Part shown: in pieces, positions 49,596-62,660 of the stretch | Layout of the letters: every line of letters starts with the position of its first letter | How positions within the stretch are numbered: position 1 is the first letter of the stretch | NCBI GenBank assembly: GCA_963573385.1 | Contig: CAUYLG010070467.1 | Location: 1 to 64,000 of the forward strand | From: Cacajao melanocephalus | Lineage: Eukaryota > Chordata > Mammalia > Primates > Pitheciidae | Length of the DNA: 64,000 nt | Direction of reading: 5' to 3' | Translations under genes and position numbers: made by a program | Notes under the pieces: model-generated | Told to the model about the DNA's origin: nothing | The model's input: only the letters and a program-made list of their open reading frames with translations | The model's database searches: none

Positions 49596-50460
49596 CCTCT
49601 CTTTAGCCCTGAATTTGTAATCATTAAAAGAGAGAACAGCATACATTGAAGTGATGTTTTAAAAGAGTCATATGAAACTATATTTTCTAAGTATTTGAAT
49701 AAAAATGTATCCTGTTATAAATGTTTGGATAAAACTTTTCCTTTCAAAATCATTCCTAATTTATTTCTTTCATTCTTACCGGTTTGTCAGTGTTGCTCAG
49801 AAGTTGAAGGCCAGCTTAGTATTTTTATTCATTAGGTAAGTTTGTTTCATTTTTTCAATTTGTTTTGTGTTTTAGTTTTAAAATTCTATCTAAAATTCAT
49901 ATAATACTTTTTTCATCCATTTACTAATTAAAGAAAGAAAGAATTAAATTGCTGTGGATCTCTTTTTCATAATTTTCTTTGCATCCCAAAGAAACCCTTT
50001 CATTTTGCATACTGAGATCTGTCTTTTCTTCTGCGGAAAGGTTTCTTTTGATTAACATTTTTATCCAAATCATTCCCTTTTGTTCTTCATGAATGCCTGT
50101 AATCCTAAGGTATAATCTTCATTATCATTTCTCCATTTTCCTCCAATAACGTACATTCATGTTTCTTGCCTGCGCCCTTTGGTCTACATCCTGAGAATGT
50201 TATTCAGGTCTTTACTCTGTATCCCTGAATCAGTTTTTATCAATGTCACTTTTGCTTTCACCCTGTTGTGTAGAGATTTCAGTTCTACAGTTACCACTTA
50301 TTTTTTTGGTTTGTTGTTGTTGTTATCGTAGCAAATCTGTATTATCTTTTTCCACCCTTTAAAAGAGTCACAGCTCTTTATTACTTTTTTTCCTTTTCTT
50401 ATTTTGTCATTTTTTTCTGGTCATGTTACAGACATTTAAGTATTCTTAAATAATATTGCT
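49596..50460. other. No gene seen
   Basis: AT- and pyrimidine-rich sequence without a named repeat. A (TTG)n-like stretch lies near 50310. Confidence 0.45.
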
Positions 50461-50924
<464 letters not shown>

Positions 50925-52252
50925 TTTATTTTTCTGAATATTAATTAGGTTGTTTCCTTTCTCACTGTTTCTTTCTCTTGTTCTTCAGTATTGTTTGAAA
51001 GATCTATTTGTCTTAATGTTTACTCATTCATGAATGACAAGAGATCTGTAGAGAATATTTGTGCACAGAATGTGTATTTGACCTTAGCTCTGTTCACAGA
51101 ATTTATTATCTCTTTGTCATTTTAACTATTTCTGTACCTGCTGACTATACCCAAATGGTTAAAATTATTGTCCTCCGTTTTGCACATGCAAGTACATTCT
51201 GCAATATGTGTTTTGTCAGAATATGCTTCCACCTTTGTACAATTGTGAATTCTTTCTGGAAAATCTTAAAAATGAAATAAATTCTGCTTTAATAGGAGAA
51301 ATCTCTCAACTTGTCTTACTTTCAGGTGGTAGAGGTATTTCATAGAGAAATATGTATCATACACCTATATATACACTCCTATACCCAGAATCAGATTCTC
51401 CTTCCTGTTGGTTATTCCCATGCATTATAAATGTGAATTATCTTCGGTTATATCTCATGGTTTAGCTATACATTTTAAGAAATTAAGAAAGTTAGAAAAA
51501 TATTGAAATAACCATAAGGAAAATGAAGGAAAGCTGCCTAAAATAATTTTCTGTTTCTTAGCCTCCAAGGCTTTATTACTATCTGTTCCAGTGTAATAAA
51601 ATGTTCTATGACTTCAAATTTCTCTGAGACCTTTCCTTCTCAGGAAGAGGGAAGGAGCATTTAAAGACAACAAAGAGAAAGAATGAGCACAATATGAGCA
51701 CAATAAAATGTGCATAAAGTGGACATATGGACTAAGAATCTTACTCAACAAAGAATATTTTTATCTATGTCATTATATGCTTCAAGTTTTCCCTTCAAAT
51801 AATCTCTGGTATCTAGTTCATAGCACTTCACTTTTTCCTAACTTGATTGCCCCCAGGTATCAATGGATCTTTAAGGACTTTTCTCCTTCTCTTGTTTGTA
51901 TCTCAGGAAATGGAAGCACAAAAGAGCCCCAGTAAAACATTCAAATCTTCTTAAGAGTTTGGCAACGTCAAAGCCCTCAACTATGCTTCATATTGATTGT
52001 ACTGAGACATTTCCTATTGCATCCCCTGATAACCAAAACCTTTTTTTCCCCCTAAAGAAGTTTTATAATAAATTTTCAGTGAAAATGTTAGAGTCTCCGA
52101 GTGTTCCTTTCAAAACAGGAACCTTCTTTTCCTCCCAAGTTCTCGACAAGTTAAGATAAAAGAGTTAATGTGAAGCCAAAATATTTTTCTGGCTGTGGAG
52201 TGCCATCTGAGGGAATGTAGCTTTAAGTATGTTGGCTGAGAGGGCCTAATAA
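50925..52252. other. No gene seen
   Basis: Frames of 73, 75 and 87 codons (51059-51280, 51708-51935, 51896-52159) show no domain, and two of them overlap out of frame. No named repeat. Confidence 0.45.
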
Positions 52253-52909
52253 TATTTATGGTAAGCAGAAAATGCCCCCCCCCGCAAATATACTCACCCT
52301 AATTCCCAGAACCTGTGAATGTGTTACATTATATGGCAAAAGAGACATTATAGGTGTAATTAATGTTACACATCTTAAAGATTATTGTGTATTGTCCATA
52401 TCAACCCAATCAATCATGAGTTCATGGAAGCAGATAACATTCTCCAGTTGGAGTATGAGAGATGCAGCAGAGTAAATAGTTGGATTTACTGAAAGCCTAA
52501 GAAAGAACTGGCCCACTGATGGGTTCCAGAACACATGAGAAGGAATGTGGACACCTTTAGGAGCAAAGACCATTCTTGACTAACAGCCAGGAAAGAAACA
52601 GATATTTCAGACCTACAACTACAAGAAATTCAGATTCGGCAAATTACTGGTTTACAGGTAGTTTCATTTCAGATTAGAGCCTAACACTGTATTTTTGGCC
52701 TTGAACAATCTGGAACAGAGAAATAAGCCAAACCAACACAGACATCTGAAACTGAAAAATATACATATGTGTGTGTATGTCTGCATACAATAAAATATAT
52801 ATACCATACATTTATATATATATACATATATTTTATAGCTTAATATATATATATTGAGCTACCATTAAGTTTGTGGTAATTTGTTACAGAAGCAATAGAA
52901 AACCAACAC
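52253..52909 (+). mobile_element. MaLR (MLT1-like) solo LTR with internal TA expansion
   Basis: Starts near ggtaagcagaaaatgccccc, then accctaattcccagaacctg, tgttacattatatggcaaaa, agccaggaaagaaacagata, and ends gtttgtggtaatttgttaca with gaaaaccaacac. An AT/GT-rich simple repeat at about 52758-52856 is inserted just before the 3' end and lengthens it. Same LTR class as the split copy at 38.5/42.8 kb. Confidence 0.75.
52758..52856. repeat. (TA)n/(TATG)n low-complexity tract
   Basis: Imperfect TA, TACA and GTGT units inside the MaLR LTR. Confidence 0.85.
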
Positions 52910-54198
52910 GTTACTTTATGCCCTAAATAAGCAAACTTACCTGCCTACTTCCAGTAAATGATAAAAAAGGGAAAGATCCTAAAGAGTGGACAGTTTTGTG
53001 AAGGAGAGAGTACCATGCAATCAGGCAACTGGGAAAGAAAAGAAGGGGTGAGGAAAGTACAAGTCTTCTTTTCTCCCCGCTTTACCTATCATCAATGAAT
53101 AATTATTCCTTTAGGTGGAGAAGTAACTCCAAAGAACTAAGATAATTTTGGTCAAGTTCTCTTTCTAGGAAGAAAACATCAGAGGCAGAAAGGAAGTATA
53201 TGTCTTCATTGAGACGTAATTTAATTGACAATCAGATATAATTTTTGAAGCTAAGATTTACTAATAAGCAATTTTATTAGTGAACATAGACTATATATCT
53301 ATCTGAAAAGGACTTTATGGTTGACTGTAAGTAGAAAGATCATTTTGCAGTCAAGATTGGATTTCTTCATACCTATCATTTATGCAGTATATTTTCCAAA
53401 AACATAATATTAAGAAAATGAAAAGCTAAGTTGTATACTTAGATATATAATAAGAACACTATTGCCAAATTAAATTTTTAAAACTTTAAAAATTATATTT
53501 ACTGAAATATTTTTTAAAGTATAAAATATTTACTATATATACTACTATTCAAAATTTATGTTAACCCTAAAAGTGTGTATATTATTGATATCAGAGTTAC
53601 AAATGAATATAATTAATTTTACAATTAACCTTAACATGAAGAGAAATCTGTGACTTTTATTAAATTTGTTTATTATTTAGTTTCAGAATATAAAATAATT
53701 TAATTAGTAAGACCTTCAGGCCCAAATGTTAAATGTATAAAATGGTAATTAATTATATGTAAATGGAATACATTGCCATAATACTGCAACTCATAACTTT
53801 TGCTTACTCTACAAGTTTTGTTTTATGTGCAAAATGTAGACCAGTATTTCACAATTATTTTCAAATACATATAATAAATATTACAAATAGTAAACAATTT
53901 GTTCTAAGCATACTTTTTTTCTGAAAGAAATTTTCAGGATAATGAATCTGTGGGGTTTTTTGTTTGTTTTTGTTATATTCTTTTTGACAATGAGGGAAAA
54001 CCCAGATATTTGAGTCTCAGTTCACTTACAAATTTAAATAAAATGTTAACAGTTCCTTAGCATGCACAACTACTAATGTCATATGAGAAAAATATAAATA
54101 AAATAATCTATTTAATTGTAAAAATGGGAGTGAATTTCCCTCACTATTGCTGATCACTTAATAAGAGGGTATCACATATAAAACATTAGTCTATATCT
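52910..54198. other. No gene seen
   Basis: Very AT-rich single-copy DNA. Confidence 0.5.
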
Positions 54199-54402
54199 GT
54201 CCAATATGGTGGTCATTGGTCTATGTGACTATTTAAATTTAAGTTGATAAAAATTCAGTTTAAAAATTAGTTTGTCATTTAAAATCGCCATATTTCGAAT
54301 ATTCAATAAAAACACATGGTGAGTAGCTACTGTATTGGACAGCACCGCTATAGAATGTTTCCATCACTACAGAAAACTCTATTGAACAGTGCTGATCGAT
54401 AT
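54199..54402. mobile_element. hAT-Charlie MITE
   Basis: Left end ctgtccaatatggtggtcat and right part actgtattggacagcaccgc, then ctattgaacagtgctg, are the terminal and subterminal sequences of a Charlie-type MITE (MER-type). The tgactatttaaatttaagtt body fits. About 200 bp, no coding capacity. Confidence 0.7.
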
Positions 54403-56774
54403 GCTGATCCAAACTACATGAAGATCCTAGAGTGTTTTCACTCAATGATCTTAAAATAAACTTTTAAATGAATACAATAGATATTAAATGCTAATCTAAA
54501 TGTCTTTATGAACCCAAATAACAATGTGGAAGCTGACGAGTTGAGGGATTAAAGGGTAACAAACTCTTATCCTTGTTACACCAATAAAAATCTTCCCCGT
54601 CTCTTTTTTCTGCTTTCAGTCCCTCACCTCCAGTCCTTGCTCCTTAGGACACTTAACATAATATGTTCAATTATTTAAGGATTGAAAGAGGTGACAGAGA
54701 AAAGGAGAGACACAATGAGGAAGGGCTGAAGAAGAATATGCAATTCAGCTTTCAAGCCCCTCTGCAGAACTTCCACATAACAAAGCAGCACTAAGATAAA
54801 TTTCCTGCTTGAAATTGGGAGAAGAAGGAAAAATACAAGGAGAACAAACGTAAATAAATATCTCAATAAAGTATTCTACAAAAAAAAAAAGATGTGTTTT
54901 TCGTTGTATGTTTTCTCACTCTTGGCCTCCAATGCCTTCTCTATAGTAAAGAACTTTTTCTAGAAATAATGACAATAGTCACATTTGTATTATTCTAAAT
55001 AATATTTTCAGAGAAATTATTTAAAAGGGCCATAGGAATAGTAGCAATAATTAAGGAAAATGTGACACCCTATAAACTGGTGTAGCATAAAGTAGATCTC
55101 CCAACTGTTTATTCTGTATTTTCTAAAGGAAAAAGAAAAAGCAATTGCAATCACATTACGAGTGTCTGGCCTAGGTTTTGAACATGATTAGGAGATTTCA
55201 TGCATGATGTCCTAAAGAGAAGGCAATCAAGAAAATAATTTTTCATGCTATATATTAATGAATGTCACCATATTAATAGTAAAGGAACAAACTCCAATTA
55301 CTTTTCTTTTTCTAACTCCTCACGTTTTTAGTATTTATTTCTTAATAAACCAGGCTAAAACAATTTTGACAAAAAGTGGTATAATGGTCTATGAAAATTC
55401 AGTAAACATTTGGATCCCAATATATACATTAAAATGACAAAGTTTACGTAGTGATTTAAAAAGGAAATGCTAAGAATCTCTTTGGAATTGGTAAAATGTA
55501 ATACAAACAAAGAAAAATATTTATATCATTGTGGGAGAATTCATGATAGAGAATAAGTAATTTAATGATGTGTAAGGATCTTCAGTGTGAATGTCTTTAA
55601 ATCAATGCAGAAAACAGACCAATTTTTGGAATAAAGATTAAAAATATATAAAATCAAATCCTGACAGATTTAATTGAATAATAAATGCAAGCAAGTACAA
55701 CAACTTCAACGATGAAAAATTACAAAATATTTTTTAACAAAAATAAAAACGAATGGCCATAACAGTCTATTTTTACATGCGTATGCTTTGGTGTCTTTCT
55801 CAGCAACTTAAGGCAGAGAAATACGTAATTGTATTTTGTGGCATAGTAGTCATAAGAATGATAAGATGTGTGTGGTAGATTTGACTTTAAGAAAGTAAAA
55901 ACAAAATCATAGTGTACTTTGAATAAAATCAATAATAAATTACTAAATTTATTTAGCAGATTAAAAAGAATATACTATAACTCTTTAATATATTCTATGT
56001 GAATTTTGAATAATACCTTCTAATTAATAAGTAGCTTTACAGGACAAAAGAAAGACAATGGGAAAAGATGGTCTCGTGTACTCTTAAATAACTTAGACAT
56101 CTGAGAGGATTTCTCTGGTTGCTTTGTTCACCTGAGTTACAAAGAACAGATACAAATGGTTATTTCCTAGATCAATTGTGAGTTATTGTAAGGACTAATA
56201 AAAAATGTAAAGAAGTATGAGAGAGTATCCAGAAGAGGACCAGCTTGGATTCCAGTGAAGTAGATGGTTTTTCAAGATACAAATAAGCAAACTCATTGTT
56301 TTATCTTCCCAACAGCAGCAGGCATCTTTCACTCTTCCCACCAGCTATCATGTTGGCAACTGAGGAATCTTTTTCTTTACTGATTTAGTCTGTTGCTATC
56401 ACTAATAAACCCTAAGTAAGATTTTTATGCAATTTTCACAACAGAGTATATCAGATTGATTGGCAAATCATCAATCAGTACACAGTGATCAATTTTTTAA
56501 AATTCATGCACATCGTTGGCCACTAGCTAAACTATAGATGACCTCCTTTGCATCAGTCACTGATCATCCTGAGCTCAGTAACTATAGCCAGGATAGTGGG
56601 TTCAATATATGGCTTATGAATAATGACAACCTGGAGAAGATTTTCTTAAAAGGAGAAAGTATCAAATGGCATTAAGAAGCTCAATTGCTAGAGTAGGATA
56701 AAGATTGGAGGTGACTCAATAGCAAGTTTGATAAATCAGGCAAGAAAATTACTGTAAGAGTCAAAAATTATTTG
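54403..56774. other. No gene; possible MIR scrap
   Basis: AT-rich single-copy DNA. Near 56175-56210 gttattgtaaggactaataa resembles a MIR 3' part, too short to assign. A 10-base A run lies near 54881. Confidence 0.45.
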
Positions 56775-57140
56775 CCTATTAAGTAGGAATTCAACAAAAT
56801 ATTCTCTGAATATCTATATGTACTAGGTACTATTCTGCATATATGGTAAATCCCTTGGAAATCTAGTAATCAAAATGGAGCCCTCATGGTGCTGAAATTC
56901 TGGTGTAGAATAAAAGAAAAACTAAATTATGAATGAAATAAGTAAAGAATATAATGTATTCAAAAGTAATGAAGCATTATAGAAGGAGAAAGACATATAT
57001 GGAGAAAGATCAGAATAAGATGGATTCAGGGTGGTTGGAGAGAGGAGTTACAGATGTGAATAGGGTGATTGTTTTCTTGAGAAAGTGACAGTTGAGCAAA
57101 GAGACCTGAAGGAAGTGACGGCCTTGACTCTACCAGCAAG
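56775..57140 (+). repeat. L2 LINE relic
   Basis: Sense L2: aattcaacaaaatattctct, gtactaggtactattctgca, atggagccctcatggtgctg, aaattctggtgtagaataaa, cagttgagcaaagagacctg, aaggaagtgacggcc. The order matches the long L2 3' consensus well. Confidence 0.75.
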
Positions 57141-57242
57141 AAGGATGAGAGACAGCAAATAGTCTGACATGACAGTCCACACTGTCATGATTTTTCACAG
57201 AGTATTTTGATTTTTTTCATATCAATCATTCCAAAAGAGCAC

Positions 57243-57266
57243 TTTTTTTTTTTTTTTTTTTTTTTT
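57243..57266. repeat. Poly-T run
   Basis: Twenty-four consecutive T residues with no recognised SINE/LINE body on its right (gggcagggggaagata follows). A possible tail-only or erased insertion. Confidence 0.9.
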
Positions 57267-57395
57267 GGGCAGGGGGAAGATACTTCTACAGCATTGGAAT
57301 TCAAACACAAAACAATCTAGGTGACTGCCTATTCCCAAATACTCATAGGTTATATGGGCTACATTCATTTACACATTCTTTTTCTCTACTATGAG

Positions 57396-57911
57396 TGTTA
57401 CAGAAAAGTGGTCCCTATCCAGACCCCAAGAAAGGGTTCTTTGAATCTCATGCAAGAAAGAATTCAGGCTAAGTTTGCAAAGCGAAAGCAAGTTTATGAA
57501 GAAAGTAAAGTAGTGAAAGTACAGCTACCCCATAGACAGAGTAGTGAGTTCCTGAAAGTAAAAGGAGGAATGCATCCACTCTAGTTACAATACTCGTATA
57601 TATGGGGAGATGTGCTCTTCTACAAGGGTTTGTAATAAAGGATTAATTTTCTCAATTACTATAATTTGCAAGAATTAATATTATGATCTTTAAAGTAAAA
57701 TTACAAATGCCTTTGTTCTCCAGATATCTGGATATCAGAATACTCCCAAAACTGTGTCTGTATAGTAAACATTATTAATTTGTTCCCTTAACCATAAACA
57801 TCTAGAGGCCAGGAATGCCTGACTTTCTGAGAATGAAGCCTGGCAAGTCCCAGCCTCCTTTTCCTAGCCCTCACTCAAGATGATATTGCTCTGGTTTGAA
57901 TGCCTCTGACC
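57396..57911 (-). mobile_element. ERV1 solo LTR, antisense, with 4-bp target duplication
   Basis: On the plus strand the block runs tgttacagaaaagtggtccc, ccccaagaaagggttctttg, gcaagaaagaattcaggcta, gaaagcaagtttatgaagaa, and ends ctggtttgaatgcctctgac. Reversed, this is a class I LTR with a polyadenylation/U5 end at the left. tgag flanks both ends (57392-57395 and 57912-57915), matching the 4-bp duplication of gammaretrovirus-like elements. At 516 bp with no internal region it is a solo LTR. Subfamily not assigned. The 87-codon frame at 57321-57584 overlaps it and is not a gene. Confidence 0.82.
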
Positions 57912-58040
57912 TGAGTAATTCCCTGTGGAGCTACATTAAAGCATCAAAAATGTTATTTTCTTGACTAGGGTTACATCAAATATTTTCTGTTTCATAAAGT
58001 CCTCCATTATGTCCAACTTACATATCACTTAAAAATTGTT

Positions 58041-58482
58041 TACAATAGCAAAGGCCTGGAACCAACCCAAATGCCCACTGATGACTAGACAAGGAAAATG
58101 TGGCATATATACACCACGGAATACTATGCAGCCATAAAAAACAATGAGTTCGTGTCCTTTGTAGGGACATGGAAGAATCTGGAAACCATCATTGTCAGCA
58201 AACTGACACAAGAATGGAAAATCAAATACCACGTTTTCACCCATAGGTGGGTGATGAACAATGAGAACGCATGGACACAAGGAAGGGAGCATCACATACT
58301 GGGGTCTGTTGTGGGGGATAGGGGAGAGACAGGGGTGTGGGGATGTAGGGGAGGGATAACATAGGGAGAAACGCCAGATATAAGTGACAGGGAGATGGAG
58401 GCAGCAAACCACCTTGCTATGTATGTACCTATGCAACAGCCCTGCATGATTTGCACATGTACCCCAGAACCTAAAGTACAAT
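58041..58482 (+). mobile_element. Primate L1 3' end, sense
   Basis: End of ORF2 (aatgtggcatatatacacca, then cggaatactatgcagccata) and a primate 3' UTR to gtaccccagaacctaaagta plus A tail. A 10-bp target duplication aaaaattgtt occurs at 58031-58040 and 58486-58495 (overlapping the tail). Short, 5'-truncated and relatively little decayed, so one of the younger L1s here. A 164-codon antisense frame crosses it. Confidence 0.92.
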
Positions 58483-58504
58483 AAAAAAAATTGTTGATCT
58501 AACC

Positions 58505-58632
58505 ATTTAGTTGTTAATTCCACCTACAACATTGATTAAGTGCATACTATGTGCCAGATATTTACTATTTCTTGGAGTACCAAAGCTACGTGAAAAATAT
58601 ACCCAATTCCCAGAAGTTTAAAGTCTAGCTAC
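58505..58632 (+). repeat. L2 LINE scrap
   Basis: attgattaagtgcatactat, gtgccagatatttactattt and cccagaagtttaaagtctag follow the L2 block 'locus of activity, largest, stock'. Diverged and short. Confidence 0.5.
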
Positions 58633-58734
58633 TCTGTTGATGCTTCTTACCATCTTAATCTACATTATTACATTTCATACTCTGACTTTTTAGTCATTCA
58701 TATTGTTTTTCATTATTTGATTATCACTCATATT

Positions 58735-58905
58735 CTGATTATGGGCTTTCATAAGGACAACTGAGCTTGAATTCTTGTCCTTGATTTACTACTTATTTGA
58801 CTTTGAGTAAATTAATCATTCTAAATTTTATTTTATACAACTATAAAATTGAAACAATAAACACTGCAACAAATTGTTTAAATAACAATTTGACACCAAG
58901 TATAC
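58735..58905 (+). repeat. MIR SINE
   Basis: Sense MIR: gcttgaattcttgtccttga, tttactacttatttgacttt, gagtaaattaatcattctaa, then aactataaaattgaaacaat. Confidence 0.7.
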
Positions 58906-59504
58906 AAATGTTTCAAAGACATTAAATTTTTTTAAATTTAGTATCTACTTCTCTCTTGAGCTTCTCTGGAGAGCAGAATAAAGTGTGATATGCATTTGTT
59001 TATTCCAAACAATGTGCTACTAAGTAGTGCATATTTATTAAATACACATTTAGTTGATTCTATAACTAAAATAGAAACTAAATATTTTATAAGCATACCT
59101 TACTAAAAATGTAGAATACAGGTTCTGTAAATTTTTATTCAAATAAATAAAAATTATCTCATTAGTTAATGGCAAAAGTTTACTTTAATTCAATATTTTT
59201 TAATTTCAAAAGAAAAATCCACAATATTTATCAGTCTACTAAGAAAACAATACACTAACATGTGACCCTGAAAATGATATATATAAAAAAGAGAAAGCTC
59301 TGTATTTTCTAATTTTTGGATATTGATGCAAAAATTTCCATATTATACCAGCAAATAAATTCAAATTAAACTAATAACTCCTTAATTCCTAAAGCATATA
59401 ATCCAAAGAATGTGTGGATTATCAAACTTCAGGATCTCTCCCAATGTATTACATTAATGGATTAAAAATACAAAACCAATTTGCAATTTTTTTGATAGAT
59501 GAAG
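58906..59504. other. No gene seen
   Basis: Very AT-rich single-copy sequence. Confidence 0.5.
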
Positions 59505-59755
59505 GTAAACAAATAGTTAACACTTACTAAGTATTTACTATGACACAGGTAATGTTCTAGCTCACATTTATCAATTCATTTCATCTACTATGACCCTATG
59601 TAATAAGTACAATAATTGGACTACTTAAGGAAACTGAGGCACAAGAAGTTTCAATAAAGCACAAAATCTCACAGACAATGAGTGGTTGAATCACAGTGTC
59701 AACCTGGCTAGAAACCATGCACTTAACTGATACAACATTGCCTCCACTGGCAAAC
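59505..59755 (-). repeat. MIR SINE, antisense, near full length
   Basis: Reverse MIR: ttaacacttactaagtattt, actatgacacaggtaatgtt, ggaaactgaggcacaagaag, tggttgaatcacagtgtcaa, ccatgcacttaactgataca. Confidence 0.82.
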
Positions 59756-59947
59756 TTTAAAATAATTACTGAAAAAACCCAAAATTTTCTTCCCTTGACA
59801 CAGGGTATCTCCCAGAAATTAATGTGATTACTTTTAACATACTGGAAAAGTTTCCATTAAATTCAGAAATAAGAAAGGATACATGCAATAATATTTTTAT
59901 TAAATTGTATAAAAATACTATTTTTTGAAAATGGTATGTTGCACTTT

Positions 59948-60307
59948 AAAAACAACTTTTAATTTAAGTTCAGGAGTACGTGTGCAGGTTTGTTACATAA
60001 GTAAATGGTTGTCATGGAGATTTGTTGTACGGATTATTTTATCACCTAAGTTTTAAGTCTAGTACCCGTTAAATATTTTTCCTGATCCTCTCCCTCCTCT
60101 CACCCTCCACCTTCCGATAGGCCCCGGTATGTGTTGTTCCTCTCTATGTGTCTATGTGTTCTCATCACTTAGCTCGCATTTATAAGTGAGAACATGTGGC
60201 ATTTGGTTTTCTGCTCCTATATCAGTTTGCTAAGGATAATGCCAGCAGCTTCATCCATGTCTCTGCAAAGGACATAATCTCATTGTTTTTATGGCTGCAT
60301 AGTATCC
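59948..60307 (-). mobile_element. L1 3' UTR, antisense, 5'-truncated
   Basis: Reverse L1 3' end: tttaatttaagttcaggagt, gtgcaggtttgttacataag, taggccccggtatgtgttgt, gcatttataagtgagaacat, ttatggctgcatagtatcc. About 360 bp; older than the copy at 58 kb judging by divergence. The 66-codon frame at 60196-60396 starts in it. Confidence 0.88.
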
Positions 60308-61991
60308 AAAAAAATACCATTATTTTAAATACTGTGTTAGTGATTCTAGTCAATGGATTAAAAAGAAAAAATACACATATATTGAAAAAAAATTAATTAA
60401 AGGCACCACTATTATTTAATTAAAAAAATATTTATGAATCAACTTATAATTTCTAGAATAGACACACAGGAATAAAATTATTATTGCAAACAATAATGCA
60501 AAAAATTTAAAATAACTGAATGTAACAGAAATGTACACATTTCCACAGAATGATTTTGTATGTTATTTTTCTATATAGGTATAGTTAATATTATAAAGAT
60601 ATTGACTATTTATACAACAAGGCAGTGTATAGTTAGAACAAATTAAAATATAATCAGAAAAATAAATGTTCAAAGATAGCCAAGATTATTTTTACAGAGA
60701 AAAAATATATGAAGAAATACTCTAATTTAACTTTATAACATTTCCTACTGTGAGTTCTTTTATTTACAATTAGCATCTGTCATTTTGTAATAAACGATCC
60801 CATCTGCAAAAGTATTAATTTAAAAATCATGAAATAGTACAGACAAATGATAAGGGATTAGTCTTTAATATTTAAATATCTATTTTAAGTTGTCATGGTT
60901 ATCTTCTTACTCAGTAAAATATAAAAGCAAAACACGATTTACAGATCAAACTAGGAGTCGACCTACTAAAATTTGGAATTATCACAACTAGATATCCTGT
61001 TAATCGAAATATTCTTTACTTCAGTGTAAATTTCCAGAATGACTATTCTTTCCACTTTACCAGTATCCTTTTCCCATCTTTATAAAATCCAAGCAAGGTA
61101 GAAATGTTCAAAGGGAAGACTTTAAGGCTTACTTCATTTTCAGACTTGACAATCAGCATCAGAGCATCAGATTTCACAAGAGCTATAATTTCCTGAGGCA
61201 CTTGGTTCAAACTAAAGGGCCCTTTCTATTTTTGATAATATCGAAATGCAGACTACCTGATTACTTTAAACCAGACTTATCTATGTGAAGTTACACCTTG
61301 ACAGCCCAGTTCAGATATTTCCCCCCTCACCGATGGCTGAATTTCAAACTGCCAAGAAGTCTTTCTCATTGTACTCTGACACACAGCATGTTGATTTTTC
61401 TGCCTCGCTAGGAAATGAAAATGAAATTACCCACAGCGTTTCCCAGTCTGAATGGCATTCTGTCATTCCTGACACCAGATATTCTGTTTTCCTGTTACAA
61501 AGTACTATAGGGATATTCTGTGTGAGCTCCCTAGTAGTATACAAAATGGTTTGAAATTAGAAGCAAAAATATCTGCCTTAGTTTAGGATTTGGGCACCTT
61601 AAGAAATCATTCATAAGCCAAGGGTTAAATAATGCCATATTCAAATTTTAAGTATTAGAAAAGAAGAAGCAGTGGCGTCCAAGTTGCCTAGTTACCTGTA
61701 GTCATTCTATGTAATTCAAGAGAAAATAAAAGTTTAAGGCAATACAAATGCCAGATGACAATTAACCATCTCCTCTTTCTGAAAGGCTAATAAGTCCCTT
61801 GTTAAAGCATCATCAGAATTTATTTATTTATTTATGTATTTGCTTTTCACACACTTAGTATTTTGAACACTGCATTTTTACATTGTGAGAGATTTACTTT
61901 TCTATACCATTTATTTGGTATCCAGTTACAGTATTAGAAAGTGTTGTCTATTATTTAAGAAGAAGCATATATCTAGAAAATGACTATAATT
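60308..61991. other. No gene; repeat-free patch at 61.1-61.6 kb
   Basis: No named repeat. An 89-codon plus frame (61285-61554) and a 66-codon minus frame (61344-61544) overlap in a less AT-rich patch. Neither has a recognisable domain or start context. A short (ATTT)n lies at 61819-61840. This could be conserved non-coding DNA. Confidence 0.45.
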
Positions 61992-62200
61992 ATGAAGTTC
62001 TTCATGTATGTCAGATAATATTTTAAGTGCTTTAGAAGTGTTATCTGAGGCTTTTCTAATTGAAGCCTCAAAACAGTTCTACATGTACAGTAGGAACTAT
62101 TTTGAATTGAGGTATGGATAGATTCAATGACTTTCCCAAAATCATTCAGCTTTGAAAGTGACTAAGTGGAACCAGGATTTGCCTAGTCTGTCCCATAGAC
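61992..62200 (-). repeat. MIR SINE, antisense
   Basis: Reverse MIR: aatattttaagtgctttaga, aggaactattttgaattgag, tttcccaaaatcattcagct, ggaaccaggatttgcctagt. The tRNA-derived end is at the right. Confidence 0.75.
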
Positions 62201-62660
62201 TCTGGCTGAACAATGGATGAACGGAGTACTCAGACACAGGTATGCAGTGAAAGAGTGCTAGGGGACTGCTTGCAAAGTGAACAGTCTTGATAAGCTGGCG
62301 CTGCTCATTTTTATTCAGTACTGAAATAATGATTAAAGCATCAAGCCAACACAATCTGTGAGTAATCAACATTGTCGTTCCCCCTTGCACGGAACAGTCT
62401 CCTGCACAGGTGATCCAAGGTGGGTTTCTGGATGACATAAATGAACTTATCTAGATAAATTCCATTACACTCCCTTGTTACCTACTCCTTGCCTTCTGCC
62501 TTAGAATAAGAGAACAGCTGCCTTCAGCTACTTCTCCCCCGAAGTTTTGGAAAACTTTCTGACCTTTCAAGGTTGCATCTTTCCCTATAGCTTCTCCCAC
62601 CACTCTGGCCGATCTCCTACAAAGATTTGAACTTAAGCAATCTCATTTTAGAACCCAACA
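62201..62660 (-). repeat. Possible ERV LTR, antisense
   Basis: Less AT-rich block with CpGs. Read on the minus strand, tactgaataaaaatgagcag provides an AATAAA near the left third, followed by a C/T-rich U5-like stretch. The right part (gaataagagaacagctgcct, tctcccccgaagttttggaa) would be U3. Family not recognised, borders approximate. The 98-codon minus frame at 62142-62438 crosses it. Confidence 0.4.

Noticed and set aside
58029..58523. Longest open frame in the window, 164 codons on the minus strand
   Set aside because: It is wholly the antisense of an L1 3' end plus its flanks. The L1 is assigned on the opposite strand with tail and target duplication.
61285..61554. 89-codon frame as a candidate small protein
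   Set aside because: Overlaps an open antisense frame, with no domain, signal peptide or translation context; kept only as a possible conserved patch.
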